NCBI GenBank assembly: GCA_030700255.1
Contig: JAUYJN010000004.1
Span: 1 to 53,842 of the forward strand
Length of the DNA stretch: 53,842 nucleotides
DNA from: Candidatus Peregrinibacteria bacterium
GTDB taxonomy: Bacteria > Patescibacteriota > Gracilibacteria > UBA1369 > JABINC01
Direction: 5' to 3'
Part shown: positions 15,436-23,790 of the stretch, one piece after another
Numbering within the stretch: position 1 is the first letter of the stretch
Layout of the letters: the number at the start of each line of letters is the position of its first letter
The notes under the pieces: model-generated
Told to the model about the DNA's origin: nothing
Database searches by the model: none
Seen by the model: only the letters and a program-made list of their open reading frames with translations
Position numbers and translations under genes: made by a program

Positions 15436-15511
15436 TGGAGCCACCTGTCGGAGTCGAACCGACGACAATCCGCTTACAAGGCGGACGCTCTACCAACTGA
15501 GCTAAGGTGGC
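15436..15511 (-). tRNA. tRNA-Thr (anticodon TGT)
   Basis: On the minus strand GCCACCT pairs with AGGTGGC, followed by T and an encoded CCA. The anticodon loop CTTGTAA gives TGT, and the T-loop reads GGTTCGACTCC. It is 24 nt upstream of tRNA-Tyr, and the two are probably one transcript. Confidence 0.95.
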
Positions 15512-15542
15512 TTAAATCCATACACTTTAAAAGAGCGTAGGG

Positions 15543-15572
15543 ATAGTACTAAAGTAGTATAGGTTGAGTCAA
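15543..15572 (-). promoter_or_regulatory. promoter for tRNA-Thr/tRNA-Tyr
   Basis: On the minus strand TTGACT (15567-15572), 18-bp spacer, TACTAT (15543-15548). It lies about 30 bp ahead of tRNA-Thr. Confidence 0.5.
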
Positions 15573-15662
15573 TAAGAACTATAATTTATATACTAAAATA
15601 CATTGGACTTAAGGCGTATTAATCCTCTATAACTTTATTCGTACAAACTAACTGCATGACTG

Positions 15663-16934
15663 ATGTCAAAATTCCTAGTAAAAGGTGGGCATGCCCTAAA
15701 AGGGACTGTGAAAATCAGTGGATCAAAAAATGCGACCTTGCCTATTATGTGCGCAGCTCTTTTGGCAGATGACAAAGTTACTTTGCAAAATGTACCGAGG
15801 ATTTCAGATGTAAATACAATGAGAACTGTGTTCAAGGCACTCAGTGTGAAGACAGAATGGAAAGGGAAGGCGGGAACTGCCGATGGAAATACTTTGATAA
15901 TTGATCCGCGAGGGCTCAAATGCGCTCCGATTACACACGACCTAGTTAGCAAGATGAGGGCTTCCAGCTTACTTCTTGGCCCACTGACTGCAAAATGCGG
16001 AAAGGCAAGCTTGGCATTTCCCGGAGGATGCGTACTTGGGAAAAGATCTATGAGTGCACATACCGATGGGCTCCGACAATTCAAAGCAGAGATAGAAGAA
16101 AATGAAAAAGGAATCACTATAAAGGGGCCTTTGAAATCAGGCGTGATAATCATGCCGGAGATGAGTGTGACCGCTACTGAAAATATCATTATGGCTGCAG
16201 TTCTTACGAAAGGAGTGAGCGAAATCCACCTGGCTGCATGCGAGCCGCATGTTCAAGATTTATGCCATTTCTTAAATCATCTTGGAGCAAAAATCTCAGG
16301 AATTGGGTCAAATAGCCTAGTTGTAGAAGGAGTTTCAAATATATCCGGAGGCATATATTCTATCGTTTCCGACTACCTGGAAGCCGGAACTTTGGCGCTT
16401 GCCGCTGTGCTTACGCGCGGAGAAGTTACTCTTGAAGATGTCAATCTCAGAGATTTGGATTTCTTTTTCTATAAGCTGAAAGAGGCTGGCGCGAAGTTTA
16501 AATTCGATGGTAATTCTGTGACATTCAAACCGGTGACAAAACTAAATGCAGTAAATATTAAAACTGCCGTTCATCCTGGATTTCCTACGGACCTTCAAGC
16601 TCCATTTGCCGTACTCATGACTCAGGCCGAAGGCCTGAGTGAAGTATTTGAAACATTATTTGAAGGACGGCTCGCATATCTTTTTGAACTCGAAAAGATG
16701 GGCGCAAAAGTCGCCTTCTTAAATCCTCATCAAGCAAAAATCTTCGGACCTACACAACTAAATGCAGTACCAATCGCATCTTGCGACATTCGCGCCGGGG
16801 CCGCAATGGTACTCGCCGCCCTCATCGCTGATGGCGAAACAGAAATCTCAAATGTAATCTACATAGACCGCGGCTACGAAGACCTCGAAGGTAAGCTAAC
16901 AGCGCTCGGCGCAAACATCAACAGGATTGAATAA
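15663..16934 (+). CDS. murA: UDP-N-acetylglucosamine 1-carboxyvinyltransferase MurA
   Basis: MurA transfers enolpyruvate from PEP to UDP-GlcNAc, the first committed step of peptidoglycan synthesis. Lys22-Asn23 are present in SGSKNA. The loop Cys, target of fosfomycin, is present at about residue 123 (FPGGCVLGKR), and PTDLQAPF carries the catalytic-base Asp. The length of 423 is normal. An inverted repeat with 9-bp arms (16620-16640) lies inside the gene. The gene converges with a small RHH gene ending 1 nt past its stop, with no terminator visible. Confidence 0.97.
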   Translation: MSKFLVKGGHALKGTVKISGSKNATLPIMCAALLADDKVTLQNVPRISDVNTMRTVFKALSVKTEWKGKAGTADGNTLIIDPRGLKCAPITHDLVSKMRASSLLLGPLTAKCGKASLAFPGGCVLGKRSMSAHTDGLRQFKAEIEENEKGITIKGPLKSGVIIMPEMSVTATENIIMAAVLTKGVSEIHLAACEPHVQDLCHFLNHLGAKISGIGSNSLVVEGVSNISGGIYSIVSDYLEAGTLALAAVLTRGEVTLEDVNLRDLDFFFYKLKEAGAKFKFDGNSVTFKPVTKLNAVNIKTAVHPGFPTDLQAPFAVLMTQAEGLSEVFETLFEGRLAYLFELEKMGAKVAFLNPHQAKIFGPTQLNAVPIASCDIRAGAAMVLAALIADGETEISNVIYIDRGYEDLEGKLTALGANINRIE

Positions 16935-16935
16935 A

Positions 16936-17157
16936 TTAGTTCCTGCGGGCGAGTAGCAGTTCAAGCTTATCAAGCTCGCGCTTCATACTCACCGCTGACT
17001 CAATAATATCCTTTCCGTTTATTATAATGATAGGGTTTTTGACGAAATTTTCGAGTGCGGTTTTCACAACCAAGGTCAGTGGTATATCAAGCTTTTTGGC
17101 TTGCTCAAGCGCCCGCCTCCTCCGCGATTCATCTAAACGAATTGTAAAATTTGCCAT
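16936..17157 (-). CDS. ribbon-helix-helix protein (antitoxin-like)
   Basis: This 73-residue protein starts with a short beta strand (MANFTIRLDES) and two helices (RRRRALEQAKKLDIPLTLVV, then ALENFVKN), the Arc/MetJ/CopG pattern. A second helical part may bind a toxin. No toxin gene lies beside it. The 410 bp upstream hold two arrays of an 11-bp repeat, which a ribbon-helix-helix protein could bind cooperatively. Confidence 0.55.
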   Translation of the reverse strand: MANFTIRLDESRRRRALEQAKKLDIPLTLVVKTALENFVKNPIIIINGKDIIESAVSMKRELDKLELLLARRN

Positions 17158-17284
17158 GCTTAAGATGTTAAATGGTAATAATTTTAGGTTCTAATTTGGA
17201 ACATATAGTTGGATGCCGGATGTAGCGAAATATTGGACTGAGTTTGCATGATGAGTAAAAGGCAATAGTACGATGTGCACTTAC

Positions 17285-17328
17285 GCCGTTGATGCGATAT
17301 AAATGCATTGTTGGTGCAAAGTTAGTGC
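17285..17328. repeat. 11-bp repeat array A (RRTGC), four units
   Basis: GATGC, AATGC, GGTGC and AGTGC begin at 17291, 17302, 17313 and 17324, exactly 11 bp apart, each preceded by a T/A-rich half. The units resemble GTTRRTGC. The array lies between the RHH gene start and the ComEC-like gene end. Confidence 0.68.
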
Positions 17329-17429
17329 AGGGCATGATGGTGTAATTGAACATAGTAAGGTTTGTTATTTCCCATAATAGAGGTGTCTCCTGGTCGGGTT
17401 AGCTTTGAGACTTAAAACTACGCAGACAC

Positions 17430-17473
17430 ATAGGCAGTGCGAAAATAGTGCTATGTAAGTGCTGTGTTAGTGC
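17430..17473. repeat. 11-bp repeat array B (AGTGC), four units
   Basis: AGTGC begins at 17436, 17447, 17458 and 17469, again exactly 11 bp apart. The rest of each unit varies. Arrays A and B are in the same orientation. The remaining intergenic DNA (17158-17568) shows no gene. Confidence 0.7.
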
Positions 17474-17568
17474 GAGTAACGAATGTCGGATTTTTAGGTT
17501 CGCTCTAATGTGGCTGTAATGATGGCTGACCAACAGCTCAATAGTTGCTGGTGATTAATAGTTAATGA

Positions 17569-18471
17569 TTATTGGTTAGTTAAATTCATAGGCATTGTTA
17601 TCCGGCCTTCGAGGTCGTTGCGGTGAACCTCTACATTCATAGCTGAAAGCTTCTCCAATGTTTCCGGATGTGGGTGTTCAAATTGGTTATCTGCCCCGAC
17701 CTGAATAACTGCTATTTTTGGCGAAACTGCATCGAGGAAAGCTTGCAAAGAGCTTGTTCGAGAGCCATGGTGACCAATTTTGAGAATATCGGCTGTAAGT
17801 GCGGTTGCGGGATATACACTTAAAATTTGTTGTTCACATTCTTTTTCACAATCACCGGTAAACATAAAACTCCTATAATAAGATTCAAGGCTCCGGAGCC
17901 TTGAAATGTATGACATTCTAATAACTATAGAAGCATTATTTGCATTGTCGTACTTTTGACCGGTTATCAGATTAATCGGATGAAAAATATCTAGTAAAAT
18001 CTCCCCATCGCCGGACGGAACCTTGATGTCAGTAGAAGCTTCTGCAAAGTGGATTTGTAGGCCGGAAGAGGCCTCTTCCATACGGGCAAATTCAAGGAAT
18101 TGTCTATATAAACCACTCCCATAATCGTCGCCGGCAAGTAGTAAATGATGCACATTATAGCGCTGGATTACCTCAAGAAGCCCCTCCAAATGATCTCTAT
18201 GCGGATGAGTTAAAACCATAAGATCGATATCATGTGCGAAAAATGGCAGAACCTCTCCGATTTGCTCAAGTACGGTTTCACCCGGGCCACCATCTATGAG
18301 TATAGTATGGAGCTCCGGCGTAACTATAAGCACAGAATCGCCCTGCCCAATATCGAGAAAATTTACCTCAGCTTGTGTTGGAATTTTAACGAATGTTAAA
18401 TGAAGCAAAGCCACTGCGATAAGAAGTCCAATTATTAGCTTATTTATGTGTTTTAAAACGAATTGAAGCAT
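17569..18471 (-). CDS. ComEC/Rec2-type metallo-beta-lactamase-fold hydrolase
   Basis: One N-terminal membrane anchor (IIGLLIAVALLHLTFV) precedes a metallo-beta-lactamase fold: FLDIGQGDSVLI, LIDGGPG, the metal site THPHRDH, FTGDC and IGHHGSRTS. This is the domain at the C-terminus of ComEC, here without the DNA channel. It faces outside and may degrade a DNA strand during uptake or have another phosphodiesterase role. Stand-alone versions are common in small genomes. A perfect 22-bp palindrome (17884-17905) lies within the coding sequence at SRLRSLES. Confidence 0.86.
   Translation of the reverse strand: MLQFVLKHINKLIIGLLIAVALLHLTFVKIPTQAEVNFLDIGQGDSVLIVTPELHTILIDGGPGETVLEQIGEVLPFFAHDIDLMVLTHPHRDHLEGLLEVIQRYNVHHLLLAGDDYGSGLYRQFLEFARMEEASSGLQIHFAEASTDIKVPSGDGEILLDIFHPINLITGQKYDNANNASIVIRMSYISRLRSLESYYRSFMFTGDCEKECEQQILSVYPATALTADILKIGHHGSRTSSLQAFLDAVSPKIAVIQVGADNQFEHPHPETLEKLSAMNVEVHRNDLEGRITMPMNLTNQ
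17884..17905. repeat. 22-bp perfect palindrome inside a gene
   Basis: Arms TTCAAGGCTCC (17884-17894) and their complement (17895-17905) meet without a loop. It is in frame in the ComEC-like gene. Confidence 0.6.
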
Positions 18472-18531
18472 AAAAAGTCAGTAAGAATACCGCTTTTATA
18501 CTCTACAAAGTTAAAAAAACTTTAAAATCCA

Positions 18532-19269
18532 CTAAGCGGCAAGGGGCTGCTTTTCTAGTAATTCAATCCAAGCCCCGGAACCTATTGCCGCCGGTATAAG
18601 CATCCCAATACCTGAAGACTTCTCCCTGTACTCCATTTTAAGTTTTCGAATTTGCTTTCTTTCACCTTTACTCAAACTTCCCTTACGAATAATTTCAACC
18701 TCTTCGTCTCCAATTTTCTTTACTATAATCTCTTTTTCAAGAGCTTTCTCGTAAGCACGCCTAAGTAGGAACAATAATTCCTCACGAATGTCATCCAATG
18801 TCGGCTCAGGGCGAATATTTGGCAGCCTCCTTTGCACAGGCGACTCATCTCCCCAATATATATCCTGCAAATCCTTTGGCACCTCTATGCGTTTTTTCAA
18901 AAATGAGACCTGAGCCCTCGTACCATCAAGTATATTGGCAATCCCCTCTTCACTTATCAAAGCCTCTACTCCAAACCGTACTCGTTCTTCAGGCGACATA
19001 TCTAAAATTATATCACATGGAGGTATGCCATCCATCACTTTGCTATATGGTAACCTTCTATACCTATAACTAACGCCATTTATTAATACGACATTATCGC
19101 CTTGCGACTCAGTTATCTTAAAGGGCTTTTTGGCTTTCTTGCGCGCCTTCTCTGCTTCGACCCATCTACTCCGAGCCCTATGATGCTTATCAGGATGATT
19201 CCCAGCTCTAATTGGTTTTGGTCCCTTGGCTCTTGCTCTAGCCAAAGTACCGCCTTCTAATCCAGTCAT
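18532..19269 (-). CDS. hypothetical basic protein, 245 aa
   Basis: I do not recognise a family. The N-terminus is strongly basic (ARARAKGPKPIRAGNHPDKH, RKKAKKP). The middle has VVLINGVSYRYRRLP, and the C-terminal half is helical and charged, ending with a small hydrophobic stretch (GMLIPAAIGSGAWIELL). There is no signal peptide. It lies 49 nt downstream of another small unknown gene in the same direction and probably shares its transcript. Confidence 0.6.
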   Translation of the reverse strand: MTGLEGGTLARARAKGPKPIRAGNHPDKHHRARSRWVEAEKARKKAKKPFKITESQGDNVVLINGVSYRYRRLPYSKVMDGIPPCDIILDMSPEERVRFGVEALISEEGIANILDGTRAQVSFLKKRIEVPKDLQDIYWGDESPVQRRLPNIRPEPTLDDIREELLFLLRRAYEKALEKEIIVKKIGDEEVEIIRKGSLSKGERKQIRKLKMEYREKSSGIGMLIPAAIGSGAWIELLEKQPLAA

Positions 19270-19318
19270 AATAAATTATAGATAATAAATAAATTTATAT
19301 ATTTCGAATGAACTGAAT

Positions 19319-19585
19319 CTATTGATTCGTTCCTTCCAGAATACTACGCTCCTCAGCCTTCAATCTTCTAATACCTTTTCTTAATCCCTTTGCTGGGCGA
19401 TTTGAAACTCCTTCTTCCACTCTCCGTTCGGCTTGAACTTCAAGCAACTTCAATTTTGACCTCACTTCAAATAATGTAATCCTGGTCGCACTATCGCTTG
19501 AATTAATTTTGGGAGCCTGTGGCTGTGCAACCGGGACGTCACTCAATACTTGACGATGCATTCTTCTATCTGAAAATCTTGTCAT
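19319..19585 (-). CDS. hypothetical small basic protein, 88 aa
   Basis: This is a charged, probably helical protein (LFEVRSKLKLLEVQAERRVEEG, then basic KGLRKGIRRLKAEE). It has no known family and no membrane segment. A minus-strand TTGACA at 19644-19649 with a weak AAAACT 17 bp downstream could drive it and the following 245-residue gene. Confidence 0.45.
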   Translation of the reverse strand: MTRFSDRRMHRQVLSDVPVAQPQAPKINSSDSATRITLFEVRSKLKLLEVQAERRVEEGVSNRPAKGLRKGIRRLKAEERSILEGTNQ

Positions 19586-19869
19586 AAAGATTTATATTAA
19601 ATAATAAAACTTAGTCCGTGAGTTTTGCATTCTGATAGATTTTTGTCAAGTTTGTTTAAGGCATCAGCTTTATTCCACTACAAAGAAAAAGGCCACCTCT
19701 CTATATTCAGTGACCTTTTCCCTGGAGTGCGGCTTTATGGCGCATTCCTTTTTGTTTTTGTTCCCGATACCTCACGGCATTAGGATTTTTGTTTTTACTC
19801 CCGATTTTAAATGGGAGTGGTGGTATGATGGCCGGTATCATGTTTAGTGATAAAAGCCGGTTACCAGTA
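19586..19869. other. structured intergenic region of unknown role
   Basis: Besides the putative 19319 gene promoter and a minus-strand terminator, it holds a plus-oriented hairpin with T-run (19724-19759), a near-duplicate 20-mer TTTTTGTTTTT-N2-TCCCGAT at 19749-19768 and 19786-19805 (period 37), a small stem CTCCC/GGGAG (19799-19817) and repeated GCCGGT. No ORF is seen. It may encode a small RNA or be a long 3' UTR of the LPETG-protein gene. Confidence 0.5.
19686..19720 (-). terminator. terminator downstream of the LPETG-protein gene
   Basis: On the minus strand AAAAGGTCAC pairs with GTGGCCTTTT, with one G-T wobble, around a 14-nt loop, ending in TTTTT. It lies 150 bp beyond the stop of the gene ending at 19870, so the transcript would have a long 3' UTR. 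Confidence 0.6.
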
Positions 19870-21660
19870 TTAGATAGATCTCTTTTTACGTAGACTTACA
19901 AATGCTGTCCCCAGCATTGAAAGAGCGAACATAAGGGCAAGACCAGGCCCTGTTTCAGGAAGTTTTACTTCTACAACCACTCCTTCGCTTTCGTTTCCGG
20001 CAGCGTCTCTAGAAGTAATCTTAAACCAGTAAGTCATACCGGCCATCAAGTCACTGATATCGTATTCCGATACTAGTGGTGGAAGCACGATTTTTTCAGA
20101 GAAATCAGTACCATCCGTACTTTGATAGATGATCTGTTCTATAGCATCTTCCGAGACGCTGATAGTCCATGTAAGATGAACCATTTTGTCCCCTAAACTT
20201 GCTAAGAAATTAGTTACCTCTTCCGGTGGAATAACATCTATAAGTTCAAGTGTTTGCGCTTGAAATTCGATTCCATCGCCTGAATCTATAACAGCTCCGG
20301 ATGCAGTCACTACATTCATAATAGATAAAACATAGTCATGCCCTGGCTCCATACCTTCTACTATAAGCTTAGCTGACATACTGTCTTCCATTAATTCTTC
20401 AAGACTTATTACCAGCATAGGCACTTCTCCGGTCATAGGGTCGGCCACTGCATCTTTTTCTGTAACCATAAAATGTGTCTCAGCCTCTACAAATTGTACC
20501 GGCTCTGAAAACATGATTTCAAGCTCTGCATCTGATACAACTTTTACGGAAGTAACACCTTCCGGTAAATTCTCCTCCGCTGCATTGTATAAATTTCCTA
20601 ATTCTTCTTCATCAAGAATTGTACCTCCGGTGATGTCACCATTTTCAACAGCCTCTCCAAGCGCAGCCTCTAAAGCAGCCATTTCTTCAGGAGTCAAATC
20701 TCCAAACATGTCATCCATAGCACCATTCAATCCTGAATTAATTGTAACGTAATCACCGGTACCTGCTATAAATGTAGCTGTGTCTGATGTTCCACTACGT
20801 ACTGATTTACCATATAGATCTTCAACAGTTATACCTGCTGTCAAAATATATTCACTATCAGGATCTTGTGGGGCAGTTTCAATAATTACAACCTTCTTAT
20901 TTGTATTCAAAATCTCTGCTCCAAGTAATGGAAGAAATTCTCCGGTTAGATTATCTTCGACCAAAAATGCAGTTTGAGGCTCATCCTCAGGCAATTGCAC
21001 CGGCTCTGAGAATACTACCTTGATTTGTACGTTTGAATATCCCTCGGCTGATTTTACCATTGGAGCCTTGCCATCATCTCCAAGTGGAAGTGGCGTTACA
21101 ACCTCTTCAACAAATGCCGCCTCCGGAGTCGCCTCAACTTCAAAACTGTAACTCTCACTTTCATTCCCGGCTGCATCGTATGCAGTAACAGCAAAATAAT
21201 ATGTTACATCGTTCTCAATATTTTTTATTTCATATTCAATCGTATCACCAACTTCTAATGTATTTGAGTATTGACCACCTTGCGCATTTACAGACTCAAG
21301 TCCGTAATAGACCTTATAACCTTCAACTCCAACATTATCAGTTGCAACGTCCCAAGTTAGATCTATCATCGAGTCACTTGCAGTCGCTCTAACGTTTTCA
21401 ACGTCAGATGGAGTCTCTAGGTCGGCAGGTCCTTCTTCTGCAAAGACAAGCGAGCTTAAGCTCACCAGCATAGCGGTAACCAGAACGAATCCTGTTACCA
21501 TTGCGAGTAATTTCCTGAGTGTAGATGTGCGGCCATGCGCATTAAAGTTGGATGCTGTTGCTTCGCTCCCTATAGTGCAAGCCAAGCTCGTATCCATTCG
21601 CGGCCCGCATGTTCGCGCCTCTTTGGGAGCGGCATCTATGTTATACATTTCTGTGTTCAT
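19870..21660 (-). CDS. LPETG-anchored surface protein with Fn3 and SbsA-like domains
   Basis: A polar N-terminus of about 50 residues precedes an export segment (LLAMVTGFVLVTAMLVSLSS). Then come a fibronectin type III domain (about 77-180), two SbsA-like Ig domains (about 200-300 and 365-470, each with the FSEPVQ strand) and a second Fn3 domain (about 475-566, with DAAGNES). It ends in LPETG (567-571), a hydrophobic stretch and RKKRS, the layout of a sortase substrate. No sortase gene lies in the window. A minus-strand TATAAT near 21717 suggests its promoter. It is probably an adhesive surface protein. Confidence 0.87.
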   Translation of the reverse strand: MNTEMYNIDAAPKEARTCGPRMDTSLACTIGSEATASNFNAHGRTSTLRKLLAMVTGFVLVTAMLVSLSSLVFAEEGPADLETPSDVENVRATASDSMIDLTWDVATDNVGVEGYKVYYGLESVNAQGGQYSNTLEVGDTIEYEIKNIENDVTYYFAVTAYDAAGNESESYSFEVEATPEAAFVEEVVTPLPLGDDGKAPMVKSAEGYSNVQIKVVFSEPVQLPEDEPQTAFLVEDNLTGEFLPLLGAEILNTNKKVVIIETAPQDPDSEYILTAGITVEDLYGKSVRSGTSDTATFIAGTGDYVTINSGLNGAMDDMFGDLTPEEMAALEAALGEAVENGDITGGTILDEEELGNLYNAAEENLPEGVTSVKVVSDAELEIMFSEPVQFVEAETHFMVTEKDAVADPMTGEVPMLVISLEELMEDSMSAKLIVEGMEPGHDYVLSIMNVVTASGAVIDSGDGIEFQAQTLELIDVIPPEEVTNFLASLGDKMVHLTWTISVSEDAIEQIIYQSTDGTDFSEKIVLPPLVSEYDISDLMAGMTYWFKITSRDAAGNESEGVVVEVKLPETGPGLALMFALSMLGTAFVSLRKKRSI

Positions 21661-21829
21661 TTTTTTTGGGTTTAAATATTGTTTTTTGTATTTATTTTTA
21701 AATTCAAATCATAAGATTATAGCAGAAAAAGACTTCTTATTCATGCATGAGGTCTTGACTCGACGAATACGATGTTCTGTAATAACATTCATGTTTTTAA
21801 GTAAAGTAACGATGAAAAATCACTTTTTA

Positions 21830-23074
21830 CTAACCAGTTAATTTTTCTATAGAAATTTTTTCGATTTTTTTACCTTTCATTTCTTCAACGATAAACACGA
21901 ATCCGGATACTTCAACTCGCTCTCCTTTGCGCGGGAAGCGGTTTAAGCGTGAAAGTATAAAAAATGACAATGGCTTGTGCGGAGGGGATGGCAATATGAC
22001 TCCTAGCGCCTTGTTTAAATCATAGATTTCAACTCCACCGGAAGCCTCCCATTCCATATTTCCGATTTTTGTTATTTCATCCTCCGCTTCATCATGCTCA
22101 TCTATAATCTCACCGACTATTTCTTCGAGAAGGTCTTCCAATGTCACAAGTCCAGTGACTCCACCATGCTCATCGAGCACCATAGCTATATGTATATGGC
22201 TTTTTTGAAATTCTTTAAATAACTCATTTATTTTTTTAGTTTCCGGGACCTGTAACACTTGCTGTAAATCAAGATCCTTTAAAGGTTTATCAAACTCACC
22301 TTTTTGTAAATGAAGCAGTATATCTTTTACTGTGACTACCCCTATAACGTTATCCGTTGAATCTTCATAAACGGGGATTCTACTATGAGTATGATCCAAT
22401 ACAAATTGACCCGCCTCTTTGACCGTCGCATTACTTGGCAATAAATCAATCGATACCCTAGGTGTCATAACTTGCTCTACATACGTATCATCAAAATCAA
22501 GGACGTTTTCTATAAGTTCGCGTTCGGAGTGCTCTATCGAGCCCTCCTCCGCTCCAAGTGACGCCATCGCAAGTAACTCATCCTCACTGGCATGCATTAC
22601 TACACCTTGCGCTCCAGCCACTTTTTCAACGGCTTTATTTATAAGTTTGAGAAGCCAAATTATTGGAAGTAGAATTTTGGAAAGTACGAATAACACAGGG
22701 CTCACTAAGAGTGAAAGCTTCACAGCATACTTGGCTGCAAATGTTTTTGGCATCACCTCTCCAAAAACAAGAAGAAGAAATGTCATAATTCCGGTAGTAA
22801 TACCGATAGCACTAGACTCAAAAATCCTTGAAAATACTACCGTGGCAAAGACTGAAGCGAGAATATTCGCTATGTTATTACCAATTAAAATCGTAATAAG
22901 TAATGTCTCCGGGTCAGATTTTAGCTTTGCCACTACGTGTGAGAACTTACGTTTTTTATCACAAAGCTCACGAACCTTTGATTGAGTTAGACTCGTTAAT
23001 GCTGTCTCTGATGCCGAGAAGAAGGCGGATAATACAATTAGGATAAGTAGTATAAGTATACTGGGGAGGTCCAT
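21830..23074 (-). CDS. HlyC/CorC (CNNM) family membrane protein
   Basis: DUF21 at residues 1-175 has three to four membrane helices and SAFFSASETALTSL. Next come a CBS pair (about 190-320; MTPRVSIDLLP, SRIPVYEDSTDNVIGVV, HIAMVLDEHGGVTGLVTLED) and a C-terminal CorC_HlyC domain (VSGFVFIVEEMKGKKIEKI). The family is linked to magnesium or other divalent-cation transport and adenosine-nucleotide sensing. At 414 residues it has the usual length. It is a single gene with no close neighbours. Confidence 0.93.
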   Translation of the reverse strand: MDLPSILILLILIVLSAFFSASETALTSLTQSKVRELCDKKRKFSHVVAKLKSDPETLLITILIGNNIANILASVFATVVFSRIFESSAIGITTGIMTFLLLVFGEVMPKTFAAKYAVKLSLLVSPVLFVLSKILLPIIWLLKLINKAVEKVAGAQGVVMHASEDELLAMASLGAEEGSIEHSERELIENVLDFDDTYVEQVMTPRVSIDLLPSNATVKEAGQFVLDHTHSRIPVYEDSTDNVIGVVTVKDILLHLQKGEFDKPLKDLDLQQVLQVPETKKINELFKEFQKSHIHIAMVLDEHGGVTGLVTLEDLLEEIVGEIIDEHDEAEDEITKIGNMEWEASGGVEIYDLNKALGVILPSPPHKPLSFFILSRLNRFPRKGERVEVSGFVFIVEEMKGKKIEKISIEKLTG

Positions 23075-23436
23075 TTAAGGGGGTTGTATTAAAATCTTTA
23101 AAATTTATTCTGTGCATACGTTTATGTACACCCCTAATAATATCATTTTTCTATTATAAAGGTAAACACAGAATAAGTTTGACAAAATTTGTCATATGGG
23201 TATTATTCTTCCATACAAAAAGAATCTTTATGAATTCATTGCGCAATATCATTACGGGTCTCAAGCTCATTGGCTCACTACAAGTGGGGGAGGCCTTGGT
23301 GTTGGCATAAAGAATTCATAAAACGCTCTTAACCCTCTCTCGCTTAAAACCAAGCAGATAAGTTTGTTATTAAATCTTATTTATCAACTTATTTGCGTGT
23401 TGACGTACAAGGCTGTCTATCTTAATAAGAATTCCA
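23075..23436. promoter_or_regulatory. intergenic region with promoter, inverted repeats and a micro-ORF
   Basis: A plus-strand promoter has TTGACA (23179-23184), 16-bp spacer, TATTAT (23201-23206). It overlaps a near-perfect inverted repeat TGACAAA-A-TTTGTCA (23180-23194). TTATTCTGTG (23105-23114) is mirrored at 23167-23176. A 26-codon ORF (23230-23310, MNSLRNIITGLKLIGSL) lies behind this promoter. A second promoter follows at 23400-23428. Confidence 0.45.
23400..23428 (+). promoter_or_regulatory. promoter for the 90-aa gene
   Basis: TTGACG (23400-23405), 17-bp spacer containing one TGTCTA (23414), TAATAA (23423-23428). The predicted transcript starts within 2-3 nt of the ATG at 23437, so the message is nearly leaderless. 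Confidence 0.5.
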
Positions 23437-23709
23437 ATGGCAATTGTTGAAAAGCATTATGATTATTTTCCTAGGGGTAAGCCTCAGTTTCCTGATGAGC
23501 GCGACAAATGGGATGCTAGAATTGGAGTTATCATGAGCTATGAGCTAGATAAGTATTATAGACTAGGGGCAATAGAATGGCTTAAGACCGGGACCCGGAC
23601 TGCAATATCTGAAGCTCTGGCCACGAGGCTTAATGGCTTGGTTAAGGTGTATCCAAATGGGGAGGTTGAAATCATTGGTTGTAAGTTCTTAGCGGCGAGT
23701 CGCTGGTAA
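23437..23709 (+). CDS. hypothetical protein, 90 aa
   Basis: A soluble small protein, no family recognised (MAIVEKHYDYFPRGKPQFPD, later VYPNGEVEIIGCKFLAASRW). A well-placed promoter supports it. It is followed by argS after 81 bp containing two TGTCTA sites 10 bp apart (23723 and 23733). Confidence 0.5.
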   Translation: MAIVEKHYDYFPRGKPQFPDERDKWDARIGVIMSYELDKYYRLGAIEWLKTGTRTAISEALATRLNGLVKVYPNGEVEIIGCKFLAASRW

Positions 23710-23790
23710 AATTATTGAGGAATGTCTAAATGTGTCTATTGTTCTCAACTTATCATTTTGTTAAGCTCGCTGAGGTTCTTATATTAAACA

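Noticed and set aside
17285-17473. CRISPR array
   Set aside because: Repeats are 11 bp with no spacers of CRISPR length and no cas gene; an iteron or operator array explains them better.
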